64,000 bases of DNA from Pyxicephalus adspersus (lineage: Eukaryota; Chordata; Amphibia; Anura; Pyxicephalidae), in NCBI RefSeq assembly GCF_032062135.1, contig NC_092859.1:126089826-126153825 (forward strand), written 5' to 3'. Under the pieces are notes generated by a model. That model was not told the DNA's origin and ran no database searches. It worked only from the letters and a program-made list of their open reading frames with translations. Below, piece by piece: positions 46,233 through 58,134 of the stretch. A program made the translations under genes and the position numbers. Position 1 is the first letter of the stretch. Each line of letters starts with the position of its first letter.

Positions 46233-47627
46233 ATGGGATAAAAATGGTATTAAAAAATAGGGGAAACAGAGGAGGAAGGAAAAGAAAAATTGTGGGGGGG
46301 ATACATTTTTATCAAAGGCAAAAGCAATAGGAGGGTATGGCCCACTGTTCATAAACTCTTGCCCATGAGTGGGCTGCATCTTGGTGGGCATTGGGCATCC
46401 ATGGCCAACCCTTGGAACCAGAAACTTATAGTAGCCTGAAGTAGAAAAATACCTATTTGGCTTTGCCAAACATGATAAAAATATACATAATTCCTATTAA
46501 TAATATGATTTCTATAATTAGACTGCTACCATACAGATGTTTATCATCCAAAGCCAAGTTTTCACGTGTACAGTCCTAATTGGTAACAGCACCAGTGTTT
46601 GTTTCAGTGCAGAGAATTTCTCGGTAACAGCAGCGTCTGGTACTTAACAAATGATAAAGTGTATATCTGCAGAGAAAAGAAATATGTTAATAATTATAAG
46701 TTTATAACTAGCAAATAAATTATTTGAAGAAGGACACAGCAGTGCTTCGTTAAAATGATAAATGGTTCTGCCTGACGATAATTTATGAGGTGAAGAGATG
46801 AGAGAGGAAAAAAACATCATTATATCAGGGGGCCTACTTTCTAGATTGACGTACTTGATTTGAATATAGCATCCTGATTTCATCAAAAGCTTTTGTAGAG
46901 GCTCGGAAGGATGGAAAATTAAAGTGATGTTCTGCAGGAGACGTTATTGGAAAACCTTTAGTGTTCATTGCTTTATATGTAACTCAAGTGTTTTATTTTT
47001 CTAACTCCATTTATAGTAAAGTCTAAATGCTATATGCTTGGGAATGGCATTAAAGTGGTCTAGTCATCTCTTCTATAGCCTAGCACAAGACCAGTGCTTG
47101 ATGGAAACTTGGAAGGTACTTATTCACTAAGTTGGTTTACTAAAGGGTCCACAAACACCTGTCAGAGGCATGAAGATACAGAATTGGCTACTGAATGACA
47201 ATGCAGGTATCACGTAGTCTTCAGCAACCCAAGTACCCAAAATCCCCAGGGTACTGAATGAGCAAGATTTGACACTTCCCAATGGTCATGTGTGCTAGGT
47301 CTATCAATAGTCGGATGAATAGTTTTACTGGTAAATAGGGCAGGTCAGGACTTTACACTGGCATCAAATGTTGAAATGTGCTTGTTTCTTATCATCTGAG
47401 ATTCACATCAGCCGGGATGGAAAGTTTTGTGGAGGAAGTGTTCACCACTTGTAGTGAAGTTCTGGAACCTGTTCAGCATATTTGCTATTCTTCAGCCTGG
47501 GGTTATGGAACACATTGCACAAGCTTCTGGTCTGTCTAATATATTGTAAGTCATCTCTTACATTAAAAAATATTGGACCTCCTATTGCATACTTTGGGAA
47601 TAATCTTTTCATACAGCCATGCACTCT
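46233..47627. other. Non-coding stretch
   Basis: No gene is supported. Frames at 46185-46469 and 46644-46886 lack recognised motifs. Confidence 0.4.
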
Positions 47628-47692
47628 TATACAATACCAACATATTAAGTAGCTCTGTTCACTAACAGTCCCTGCCCCAGTAGAGCTTACAC
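47628..47692 (-). repeat. Family T short-form fragment
   Basis: ATACCAACATATTAAGTAGC and CCCCAGTAGAGCTTACA, with the microsatellite and middle mostly lost. Confidence 0.5.
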
Positions 47693-50183
47693 TTAATTAT
47701 CCATACCAAGGTCACACAGATAGGCATAAATCTAAACACTAATTTGGACAGAGGCAAATTACCATTTAAAACCACATTTGGGACTGGACCCACACCATAC
47801 CTTCATTTATGCAAAACCTCATTCATTGCATAAAAAATCCATGAGAAATCCACAAGAATCATGACAACTATTCATAAATGCAAATAGAAAAGACACTCTA
47901 TACCATATATTGCCATAGAGTCTATGGCAATATTCCACAAATTTTAGTAGGTAACACACAAGCCTGCCTAAAAATGCTTAAAAGAAATTTAAACTGTAGC
48001 CCTACAGCCATGGACTAAATACATGCAAAATACGTGTAGAGATTTTCTATGCTAGCTGCTAAGACAGGTCCTCAAAGCTTAGTTGTAAGAAAATCTCCTT
48101 GGTGTTACAAGGGTCCAAGTCCTCCATTCAACTTTTGCAAGACTATCTAAGGGAAAATATTTTTTCTAGTGTATAATGTGATGGACAAAGATGGTGGGGA
48201 TCATCTGGATAAAAGGCAGACAGCACATCTTCATGTTGTAATATGGCACCAAATAGACAGGTAGAAGCAGGAATGGCTGTGCACCTATTTGTTCTATCTC
48301 AGACATAGATGTAGATGATAGCACTTTCTATAATCCCTATGCTGTGTCTGAGCTTCTTATTTCCAGGTGCTGGTAACTAAACAGAAGATATATGGACACT
48401 GGGGCGATGGGAAGGGAAGACAAGAAACAGCAACGTCAAAAACACTGGAGTACGGAAGACTTATCACACTATATGATATGTACTATAACATATAACGTCC
48501 TGCCCAATAGGTCATGACTACTACTACTAATTATGCACATGTAATAAAATATATAACTAATCTTAAAAATAGATGCAAATATACACCAACACGTGCACAA
48601 AGTATTGAAGTTATATTTATACGATTATATTATTTGTTTAGCTGCAAGCATGGTTTAATGGATAGACTGAAAGAGAGCAATAAATATAAAAATAGATAGA
48701 TGGTTGAAGTCACATGTTGGAATTGGTAAAGCTAATCAAATAATTTAGAACAATAACACATGATTAAATCTATTACATATGTGGCAAAAATTAATTGTTC
48801 AGTTTGAGCAATAATACAGCATTTTCAAGGCTTGTGCTTGGTCACTTTCGTGGTCATGATTATGCCAAAAATTTAAGAAATCATTAGCACTTTTGTTAAA
48901 CGTTTTCTTTTTTTTTACAAATTCATTGGAACATGCTGGATAAAAAAATCAATTAAAATATGGGAGATACAAGTTGGAATAATTCCCAACTAAAATAATT
49001 TCCAATTAAAATCTCTGCAGATGGTAGTTCTTCACAATTGTTATTAACATAGGTGATCAATTGAGTGACATTGCAATTATAGAACTTACACTGCTTTTCT
49101 AAAAAAAAAAAAATGAAGAAAACAAGTATTGCTCATTTTAAAATTGTACCAGTTGCTTGCAATTTCTGCAATATATTTATTATTGCTGATCTTTCAATAA
49201 AATGACACCAATAATTAGCAAAATGTAAATTGATTTTATAAAAAAAGACTTGTGTATGGCCAGCACATAGAACAAGACATCATGGTTTGGTCAACTGCCT
49301 GTTTATTGCTGAAAAGAAGTGTTATGGGACAGAGATGATGACACCAGGGGAACATTGGAATTCATATGCAAATAGTTCAGCAACCAATTATTCTCCCAGA
49401 CCAAAGATGGAATATGGGGCTCTACGCAAGGTAAAAGTTTTTGTGCTCTTGTCTTTTGGATTAACATTGATAAGCATGACAGAAGGCAAAGAAGTGTTGC
49501 TATTTGCACTGGTTATATTAGCAAGGATCCTCCCTATCAGACAATAACTGCCACAAATAGGTTCTCTCTTGTATGGTAACAAGCAAGTGACTCTACTGGT
49601 ACTATATGCCTGGTATAAGTAACTTGGAAGTATCATCATGATGGATGTAATCTAAGAACATGTATGTTGCTAGGGCACTGAATAGGTTTTATAAGCTATT
49701 TAAAAAGATTTGTGCAGGAGGCCCTAGCTGACCTCTGAAAACAGTACAGTAAAGTGCTCCAGAGGACATCCTTAGTTTTCTCTCATTACTAAGAATGTTC
49801 TCCTGAGAGGATCCTACACTGAGTATGTAGTTTCAGGGCATTATCTCACACTTGCTGGCTATACCCAAAGTTTTATTTACCTTTTTAAACCAATATTTTA
49901 CTCCTTGTATCCTTATATGGAATAGGTTTTGGCAGGGCAAGATTGGTGTCTGTTAATTGGGATCTTTGTATTTACACTTTATTGTTTGCATATATTGTGC
50001 ATTGCTGGTTATTTTGTATTGTTAGAACCCGGGTTTCATCCAATTAAATGTTTTTGTTTTTTAACATCCCTTTGAAGCTTTCCTAATATAGACCAATCCC
50101 AAACACTTACAGCAACACTTTAGTATGAAATCATCTCATTACACCGTGTGCATATCAATGCATTTATAAGGGAAACTCCTCAT
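47693..50183. other. Non-coding stretch
   Basis: No supported gene or RNA. Overlapping short frames on both strands at 49287-49639 show no recognised domain. Confidence 0.4.
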
Positions 50184-51049
50184 NNNNNNNNNNNNNNNNN
50201 NNNNNNNNNNNNNNNNNNNNNNNNNNNNNNNNNNNNNNNNNNNNNNNNNNNNNNNNNNNNNNNNNNNNNNNNNNNNNNNNNNNNNNNNNNNNNNNNNNNN
50301 NNNNNNNNNNNNNNNNNNNNNNNNNNNNNNNNNNNNNNNNNNNNNNNNNNNNNNNNNNNNNNNNNNNNNNNNNNNNNNNNNNNNNNNNNNNNNNNNNNNN
50401 NNNNNNNNNNNNNNNNNNNNNNNNNNNNNNNNNNNNNNNNNNNNNNNNNNNNNNNNNNNNNNNNNNNNNNNNNNNNNNNNNNNNNNNNNNNNNNNNNNNN
50501 NNNNNNNNNNNNNNNNNNNNNNNNNNNNNNNNNNNNNNNNNNNNNNNNNNNNNNNNNNNNNNNNNNNNNNNNNNNNNNNNNNNNNNNNNNNNNNNNNNNN
50601 NNNNNNNNNNNNNNNNNNNNNNNNNNNNNNNNNNNNNNNNNNNNNNNNNNNNNNNNNNNNNNNNNNNNNNNNNNNNNNNNNNNNNNNNNNNNNNNNNNNN
50701 NNNNNNNNNNNNNNNNNNNNNNNNNNNNNNNNNNNNNNNNNNNNNNNNNNNNNNNNNNNNNNNNNNNNNNNNNNNNNNNNNNNNNNNNNNNNNNNNNNNN
50801 NNNNNNNNNNNNNNNNNNNNNNNNNNNNNNNNNNNNNNNNNNNNNNNNNNNNNNNNNNNNNNNNNNNNNNNNNNNNNNNNNNNNNNNNNNNNNNNNNNNN
50901 NNNNNNNNNNNNNNNNNNNNNNNNNNNNNNNNNNNNNNNNNNNNNNNNNNNNNNNNNNNNNNNNNNNNNNNNNNNNNNNNNNNNNNNNNNNNNNNNNNNN
51001 NNNNNNNNNNNNNNNNNNNNNNNNNNNNNNNNNNNNNNNNNNNNNNNNN
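50184..51049. other. Assembly gap (866 N)
   Basis: A run of N. The right side opens inside a family G1 element, so the gap may hide the start of that element and adjacent repeats. Confidence 0.99.
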
Positions 51050-51288
51050 AAAGTACGCATCAACGCAGATGAATGAGGATTGTAGCTGGAAACCAGCGAC
51101 TGTCCTGGCAGATCAGATTGAGTGACGATTGTTTGCAATCTATTCTGTGTACGGTCGTTCAGTGATCGTGGATGGTTTTGCGGTACACTTTCTCCTTTAC
51201 ATGTCACTTCCTGCATTGTTCAAACGATCGTATCTAGCGTGTGTACATTACATTACTAACGATTATTGCACGTGTGTACCTAGCCTTA
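51050..51288 (+). repeat. Family G1 element, start lost in gap
   Basis: Carries GTGTACGGTCGTTC, GTGATCGTGGATGG, CAAACGATCGTATCTAGCGT and the end CACGTGTGTACCTAGCCTTA. It follows the long form at 11745-12174, including the segment missing from 15405-15682. Confidence 0.7.
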
Positions 51289-52539
51289 GCCCTTTCTTGG
51301 CAGCTGCACAAAAGATTATGCAGAGAGGAGGGTGGATAGGTTGGAGGATCTGGGGCAGAACAATGAGTAATTAGAAATGATTATGAGTAAGGAGGGTTAT
51401 GATGTACAAAGTGGAAAGGGACTGTGGCAGAAAATGTTCTCTTTTCTAAAGCAATGAAAATGTATAACAAGTTTAAATGAACATTGCACATGAATAAAAA
51501 GTAATGGGAAGGAAAAATCTTTCATTCAAACCTTTAAAATTCTTGATTTGTGTGTTTACCTGCAATTTGATGAAGTTGATGACAGGGTCACTTTAAGGAA
51601 CATCAGCTATCAGACTGTTGTACTTAATACTGGTTGCTGAGTCCACTTTCCTGATAACCTCAAGGCAAATGCCATTCTACTCAATGCTCTGTAAATAAAC
51701 ATAAAGATATCCATGTGTGCTTAGTGTACAATACCTTATTTTATGTTGATGGACAAAAAAACTATTCTGCTTATCTTACTTATAAATGTATATATTGGCA
51801 CGCGAACGTCTTATGACACATTAAAACTTAATTTGTCCGAAAATACTTAGCTCGAAAAAATATTATGATGTAAGGAAAAGCATTCAGACAAAACTGTTTT
51901 AAATGTCACTTTTCTAATTCAGCCCATTTTAGTTTTCTGCCTGTACTACAAATCGAAAATGAAGTCATTTAAAACAAGACTATGCAGCAAAAATCAAAAT
52001 ACCTTCAAAAGAAATTCTTGGCGAGCATGATTAACCATGCTGTATTTTTAAGAGTGAAATAATTGAAAACAGGATTTAAGATCAGTTCATTTAGATTGTG
52101 CTGAAATATTTATTATTGCAAGTCGGGAGGATTTGTCTGGTGTTTCTCAATGAGAATGTCTAAACTCAGTATCCAGATGTTTGTTTAAATTGCCCCCACA
52201 TAGTTCCAATGTCAGTTAACAGAGGTTATCAGGGAGCATCACAGGGTATCTTCCTCAGATAATATTCTGATTACCTCTCAATCTTTGAAGATGTTTCCCA
52301 TTAAAACCTGATGCCAAAAGCCACAAAATATTAGCCCTCAGCTGACATAAATGTGTCGAGAAAATAAGAGTGAAAACTGTTTGCCATTAAAGCTAATTCC
52401 ACTGTTTAAATGTGAAGATGAATTAACATTTTTATATCTGTTGAAAGTCAATTTAAGTAATCAATGTAATAAAGTTTAAAGCTAGACTCAGTAACTGTAA
52501 ATGTTTTCAGCCAATTTCAATATCATTATTATAATTAGG
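51289..52539. other. Non-coding stretch
   Basis: AT-rich with no gene, RNA or clear repeat family. Confidence 0.4.
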
Positions 52540-52645
52540 TGCCAAAATCATCTGCACCACTATACAAAAATGATAACTAATGGATTCTAGAACAATGATA
52601 CAGAAGGAAAGAAAACCCTGCTTCAGGCAGTTTACAATCTAAAAC
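52540..52645 (-). repeat. Diverged family T short-form tail
   Basis: AACAATGATACAGAAGGAAA, GAAAACCCTGCTTC and GCAGTTTACAATCTA are the reverse of the TTGTAAGCTC...GGCAGG opening. Confidence 0.5.
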
Positions 52646-52714
52646 AAGTGTGTAGATATTAATAAATTGTATTTATATTTTTATAACATATTATACAGTG
52701 TTTTACAACAGCTT

Positions 52715-53140
52715 TGCACATATTTTGTATGTTCTCCCAGTGTTTGTGTGGGTTTAGGTTGATTGGCTTTCCCCAAATTGACCTTGACTGTTAATGACAT
52801 ATGACTATGGTAGAGACATTGGGCCTGATTTTTAAAAGCCAAGGCTGGAGGAGAAGATACACCTCCATCTGTGAATCTGGGTGATCCAGAAAACCTGCTA
52901 GTTGGTAGCAAAGGTTTTCAATCCTGGACCAGATCCATTTCAGGTTTGCTGGATTACCCAGAGTCTCTGAAGAAAGTATATCTATCTTTTATAAATCAGA
53001 CCCATTAGATTGTCCCATTAGAATTGAGTGCTGCCTAATATGTTGGCGCTTTATAAATACTGTGTAATATTAATAATAAAAATAATAATAAAGTGCTGCA
53101 TAATATGTCGGTGCTATATAAATACAAAATAATAAGTGTC
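52715..53140 (+). repeat. Family T LINE tail interrupted by a family P element
   Basis: The left part is ATGTTCTCCCAGTGTTTGTG, GGTTTAGGTTGATTGGCTTT and ATGGTAGAGACATT. The right part is AGATTGTCCCATTAG, ATGTTGGCGCTTTATAAATA with an ATAAT microsatellite, then a second GTGCTGCATAATATGTCGGT copy. In uninterrupted copies GGGACATT is followed directly by AGATTGTGAGCCCC, so 52818-53005 is an insertion. Confidence 0.7.
52818..53005. repeat. Family P palindromic MITE, copy 7 (nested)
   Basis: Opens TTGGGCCTGATTTTTAAAAG and closes TTTTATAAATCAGACCC. The inner blocks GGTGATCCAGAAAACCTG and TTTCAGGTTTGCTGGATTAC are inverted. ATT stands on both sides and may be the target duplication. Confidence 0.75.
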
Positions 53141-53434
53141 CCAACCATAGTGATATGTCAGTAAGGCAGTCTAAAGCCAATTTGTTTTTTTCAATTTTTA
53201 AAAGCCAATTACCCTAATTGAATATTTTTGGAATGTAGGAGGAACCAAGCGTGCTCAGAGGAAATCCACCCATTCATCACAGGTTGGCTGAAGGATGTCA
53301 AGGTTGTAGTTTCTATGAATGGGTATGTTACCAAGTTGTCAAAGCATTAAAAAATTCTGCTTCTAATTCTAATTCCACCATCCCCATCCTGTACTTGGCT
53401 CCCTGTGCCTATAAGTCCCTTAGCGACACAAGTA
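53141..53434. repeat. Possible reverse LINE tail upstream part
   Basis: TTACCCTAATTGAATATTTT, GGAATGTAGGAGGAACCAAG and GAGGAAATCCACCCATTCAT resemble the reverse of the segment upstream of the family T tail. The last part is unremarkable. Confidence 0.4.
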
Positions 53435-53772
53435 TAAAGCTGCGTACACACGTGCAATTTTTGTCGTTGGAAAAGAATCTTTCACGATCCTTTCCAATGA
53501 CAAAGGACCACACGATGCATGAACGATGCTGTACATACAGCACCGTTCTGCTCTATAGAGAGGGGAGGGGGAGAGCGACGGAGCAGCACCCTGCTGCACG
53601 CTCTCTCCCTTCCCTTGCATTAGGATCGGTCGTCGTTCATCGTCCGTGGATCCGCCAGGACGGTCGTTCAGACAATGGACGACGCCGACTGTACACACGC
53701 CAGATATTCGCCCCATATCGGGCAGATGCCGATTATCGGGCGAGAAAAATCTGACGTGTGTTCGCAGCTTAA
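53435..53772 (+). repeat. Family G2 element, best copy
   Basis: Inverted ends TAAAGCTGCGTACACACGTG and GACGTGTGTTCGCAGCTTAA. In order it contains AAAGAATCTTTCACGATCC, CACGATGCATGAACGATGCT, a GGGGAGGGGGAGAGCG block, CCTGCTGCACGCTCTCTCCC, CGTCCGTGGATCCGCCAGGA and GATTATCGGGCGAGAAAAAT. Long frames on both strands come from palindromic, CpG-rich sequence. They have no transposase signature, so the element is non-autonomous. Confidence 0.85.
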
Positions 53773-53929
53773 TACTCCAGGTCCCTGGGGTTGTCATGTG
53801 TCAGTAAATTTTCTAGATACAACAGTAGACTCTGGAGCTACAGAAAAAGTAGGCAAGTACATATAACAAAAAGAATGGTGGCTCAGATTTTAGAACTTTT
53901 CCAGCGCTAGGTCACAGGTCTGATTATCG
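53773..53929. other. Short non-coding spacer
   Basis: Nothing recognisable between the family G2 copy and the next LINE tail. Confidence 0.4.
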
Positions 53930-54158
53930 TCCGGGTCACTATTTGTATAAAGTTTGCAGTTTCTCCCCGTGTTTGTGTGTTTTCCAAAAACATGCAGTTA
54001 GGTTCATTTGCTTCCCCCAAAAAACTGACCTTAGACTGTATTAAAACATTTGATTATGGTAGGGACATTAACATTGTGAGCCCCTTTGAGGGACAGCTAG
54101 TGACATGACTATGGACTTCGTAAAGCGCTGCGTAATATGTTGGCGCTATATACTTGTG
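53930..54158 (+). repeat. Family T LINE 3'-tail repeat, fullest copy
   Basis: CAGTTTCTCCCCGTGTTTGT, CCAAAAACATGCAGTTAGGT, TTGTGAGCCCCTTTGAGGGA, CATGACTATGGACTTCGTAA, then GCGCTGCGTAATATGTTGGC. The long upstream part resembles the 3' ends of L2/CR1-related non-LTR elements and SINEs that borrow them. Confidence 0.7.
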
Positions 54159-55219
54159 CGATAATGAGAATGTATAGGGTGCACTTTATAGGTGAGTTTA
54201 TAAAATCACATAATGTCCAGGTGATCCGGTGATCATATTCTGTTTTGAAATTAAAGACCAGGCAACAGGAAGGAATTTGTTCTTATCTAGATTCGATCCT
54301 ACGTGCAATAGAGGGACACACTGTTGTAGTTAAAAGGCTGACAGCGTCTTTATTATTTCATGTCAGCCAAACAACTGAAAAGGTGTCTCTGGAGACATTA
54401 GGGCCTTTTCTCTGCCTGTATGAGTTTTATGTGTGCTAACCTACTTTGTAAGAAATATCTAGAGAAATTATACAGAGTCTGAAGTCACATCGAATGACAT
54501 ATGCTCAATATATTTTCCAGAAGACATTTAGAGACTTAGGAACAGTGTTTATGACTTTGAAATGCTTTCCTTCTGCTATCAGAGAGTCAAATTTTATCTT
54601 TCAGTGGCTGAACAATCAAATGTGCTTGCTGAGTATCTTAGCTAAAGTCTAAAATGTTGGCTTCTATCTCTAAAACTGGAAAACTAAAGACCCGCCACTA
54701 CTATGGAGACTACAGAATTCTCATTGAGGCCCAGCATACCATGCTATTCAGATCCTCACTCCATATTATAATAAAGTCTATGTCTCCACAAAATCATTAT
54801 TTTTAGTTTTGGAAAAAGAGGGGAAGGTCTAAAACTGGGTTTTACTGCTATAAGGGACAATATAATGATTAGTTCTACTTCCTGTTTCACCAGATAGGAA
54901 GTGAAATAAAATCTGTAAGAGGGTCAAAAAGTGGGAGGAAAAATAATTAATAGAGCAGTAAAATTGAAAAAGATTCTTAAACTTTTCCATTTTCCAAAAT
55001 GTATTTTTTTGCTGCTCAAATACTTTAAAAGAAAAAAAGCCATTGGAAGCAGACCCTATGGCCAATATGTCAGATTGGGAAGGGTTTCAGCTGTGACCTT
55101 CAGAATTATATATAAATTCTCTAGATTCTATTATCCAGTATTATAAATACATAACATTCAGTAAATATTATGTTTATTTATTACTAGGAAAAGTGTCTGT
55201 TCCTCAAATGAGCTAAATG
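54159..55219. other. Non-coding stretch
   Basis: Contains a block near 54880-54900 (CACCAGATAGGAAGTGA) shared with 37846-37860. No gene is supported. Confidence 0.4.
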
Positions 55220-55810
55220 GTGATGTGTGCCTTTGTGTAGGGACACGGTGGAGGTCCGGTACGATGCTAAAAGAAAGGATGTAAGCAAGGCATAATGCTC
55301 GGAGCTGAGAGTAGCAGATGGCTAAATGCAGTGGGGAGGTTGGAGTTGGCACAGTGGTGAAGACAGGATGTGATTTGTTGGTGCTGCACTTGTATAAAAT
55401 GATGGAGATTGGGACAGACCCACTGGCGAGAGCATGGCGGTGGGGGGTGAAAGAAGACGTAGTAAGACAGATAGAAGATGTGCGTCAGAGGTGCTCAATC
55501 TGTGGGAGCCACAGTGGTGAATCTTCAGGTACATTGGAGGTAACAGGGGGGGGTGGTCAACCACACTGGTGAAGAATGGGAGAAGTTGGTCAGAGCAAAT
55601 GTGAAGATAGGGGTCAAGCGCAATGCTAACAGCGTTAATGACAATTAGGAACTGTGGTGAGAGCAACCGGGAACATGGAGGTCAGGCATAGCATTAACAG
55701 CAGAGTAACCGAAGATGTTGGTCTGGCACAGTGGTGAGAAGGTAAAAGATGGGAGTAAGGTATAGTGGTGAAAACAGAGGAGTGATGGAGGTTGGGCACA
55801 ATAGTAGTCT
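55220..55810. repeat. Degenerate GTGGTGA minisatellite
   Basis: The words GGCACAGTGGTGA, GGTCAGGCATAGC, GGTTGGGCACAATAG, CACACTGGTGAAGAATGGGA and TATAGTGGTGAAAACAGAGG recur at roughly 30-45 bp spacing for about 600 bp, all in one orientation. Unit copies are diverged. The open frames at 55318-55572 (plus) and 55322-55823 (minus) are by-products of the repeats. Confidence 0.6.
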
Positions 55811-58134
55811 TTGTTGTGATCATTCAGAATAAAATTACAGAAGTCATGTATGGCTGGCTTTAAAGCTCTTTTATCACTTGTTATTTACAAAAATACTTTA
55901 ATGTAATATGGACACTGGTGTAGGTTAATGTAATACAGTCTGTTGTAACAATAAATTAGAAAATGCAGGATCACTTAACATACAAAAATATTTTATTAAA
56001 ATGTAAATATTTCAAAATGTAACTTTTGTACAAAAAATGTGGTAGTTCAAATAAACTAAATACATTTATACTAAATAAAAGCAAACAATACATGTTAAAA
56101 TCTATTAACACAAGGAATGCAAACAATGTATTAAATACATTTTAGAGAATAATATCTGTAAAGGCAAACATATTCAAAGGATCCAATGCCTGTACCTAAT
56201 AATTAATACATAATACCAATGTGAAGATGGCAAATGTAAATATTCTAATAATCTACATAAAGTTTATGTAAAGCCAAAACCATTTTTTAGCTTTAGGAAA
56301 AAATTAAACCTGCTCAAAAGTGTTTATTGTCTGCATCCTTGCTAGGGAGATTCACCCCTTTTTATTTGTTCTGGTGACATTTGTCACAAACACTGAAAAT
56401 CTAACATTTTATTTTGTCACCAGAGCAAAAGATGAGGGAAAATCCTACAATGGAGACATATGTACTTATCCTCTCTGGATAAAACGTTTTAGTTGGACAT
56501 ATTCATTGGGTAAAAACATTCCTAATAATATTTTGTGTTGTCTGGAAGAGCGTTGCCAGTCTTTAAATTGACATTAATCTACAAGCAAAAATTTAGCCTC
56601 TCCCAGTGATAATATCTATCACTCAAATGTTAAATGTTGGAGCATAATTTAGGAAGAGGTTTTTGACCTAAGGTATAGGAACTTTATAGGAAAAAAGCAG
56701 AGGCTTCAAGAGAACCTCTCAACAAACAAGAAAGATATATAGATATATGTACTCATTACCCAAGACATTTTTTGCCATTCTCAGATACATTTGTTGGAAA
56801 GCCTTACATTCTTAAACATGCAAATGCCTTTGCTGCTCCTAGCAATTATGGGGTAAGAAGAACCCAAAGTGGTACACCGCATTTTGGATATTCAAATATT
56901 AATATGCTACCAGAAATGGGGAGCATGATTCAAACAGTCCAACTAATACATGTTATTCTGGTAACAGAATTCAGAAGTATTAGTTTCGACTACTTGTAGT
57001 ATGTGATATGTTGATAACAAGAGTTGACTTTCCAAAACAGAACAGGTTAATTGGGGTATTTGATGACTGCTTAAAGAAGGGAAAAAAAAAATGACACTGA
57101 CTTTTACTTCTGTATGGCCCCCCATCTCCAGCGATGACCCCCCATTTGGGTCCCACGTCATCCTGTAATCCAACTTCATCCTTCCGCCACCACCTTCCTC
57201 AAAATGCTATACAGGCCAAAAACGCTGCTTTACGACAGGGTCAAAATACAGAGCCACTGCGATAAACACAAAGAGGGAAGGACGTCACCCCCCCCCCTTC
57301 TTAAAAAAAAAAAAAAAAAAGGGTAAAAAAAATTAAATTTTACATTTCATAAAGGGGTTGTCCACTTTAAAATACACATCTTGCACCTTATTGCTAAATG
57401 CCTAAAATAGAAGTATTTATTACCGGAGTATAATATAGAATCATAGGAATGGATTCACACATTTCTATATTCTGTCATTTAGCAGCTTTTTTCATTCTCC
57501 TAGTAAAGAGGAGATACTAATTCTTACTTGAGGTATTATAGTTTTAAATAAATAAAGCTGTCAGAAAAAAAATTCAGGTACACTGAACAAGCAAAAAAAA
57601 GGCTTGATCCAAAGCAGATACATACACAAAAGTAAGAATTCAAGCTAGCCATACACACTATGATTCTATGATTAGATTCTATGTTTTTATTGACTCTAAT
57701 ATATTAAAATCTATCAACAATCTATAGAAAAAAATAGGGTGTTCCTAATCGAAATAATCTTTTGTTAACGGAGTACGGGCATCCAGGGTATGAAGCTAGT
57801 AATGGCGCGTTATGGCAGCGAGACATCGATCATTTGCCGGTTATACTTTTAGATGTTTGCATAATATATATATATTCCTATGCAACAGTGCCCCCAAGTG
57901 GTAAGAAGAAAAAATGAAGGGTTCTTATGTAACAATAAATATATTCATATATTATATGTATAAGGCTATAATAAAACATGTCTTTTACTGAGTGATAAGG
58001 CTTTAATAACTGTCCATGAGTGGCGATTCAGATTATTACAAATGATCACTGACTGGTACTGTTTTTTAGTGTGAAAGAGAGAATACATGCACTACATGCA
58101 CAAAAAATAAAACATGTAACTAATTTTTCATTTT
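55811..58134. other. Non-coding stretch between minisatellite and POLR2M 3' end
   Basis: A C-run followed by an A-run lies at about 57289-57320. CAAGCTAGCCATACACACTA near 57641 resembles the eroded start of a family G element, with CpG-containing sequence to about 57850. No gene is supported. Confidence 0.4.

Noticed and set aside
50148..51216. Frames of 325 and 350 codons
   Set aside because: Assembly gap read as open sequence.
53251..53866. 167-codon plus frame and 125-codon minus frame
   Set aside because: Both cross the family G2 element at 53435-53772. The matching frames at 8054 and 26089 show they are repeat sequence.
55318..55823. Frames of 62-114 codons with proline/serine/leucine-rich content
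   Set aside because: They follow the degenerate minisatellite. No signal peptide, domain or splice context is convincing.
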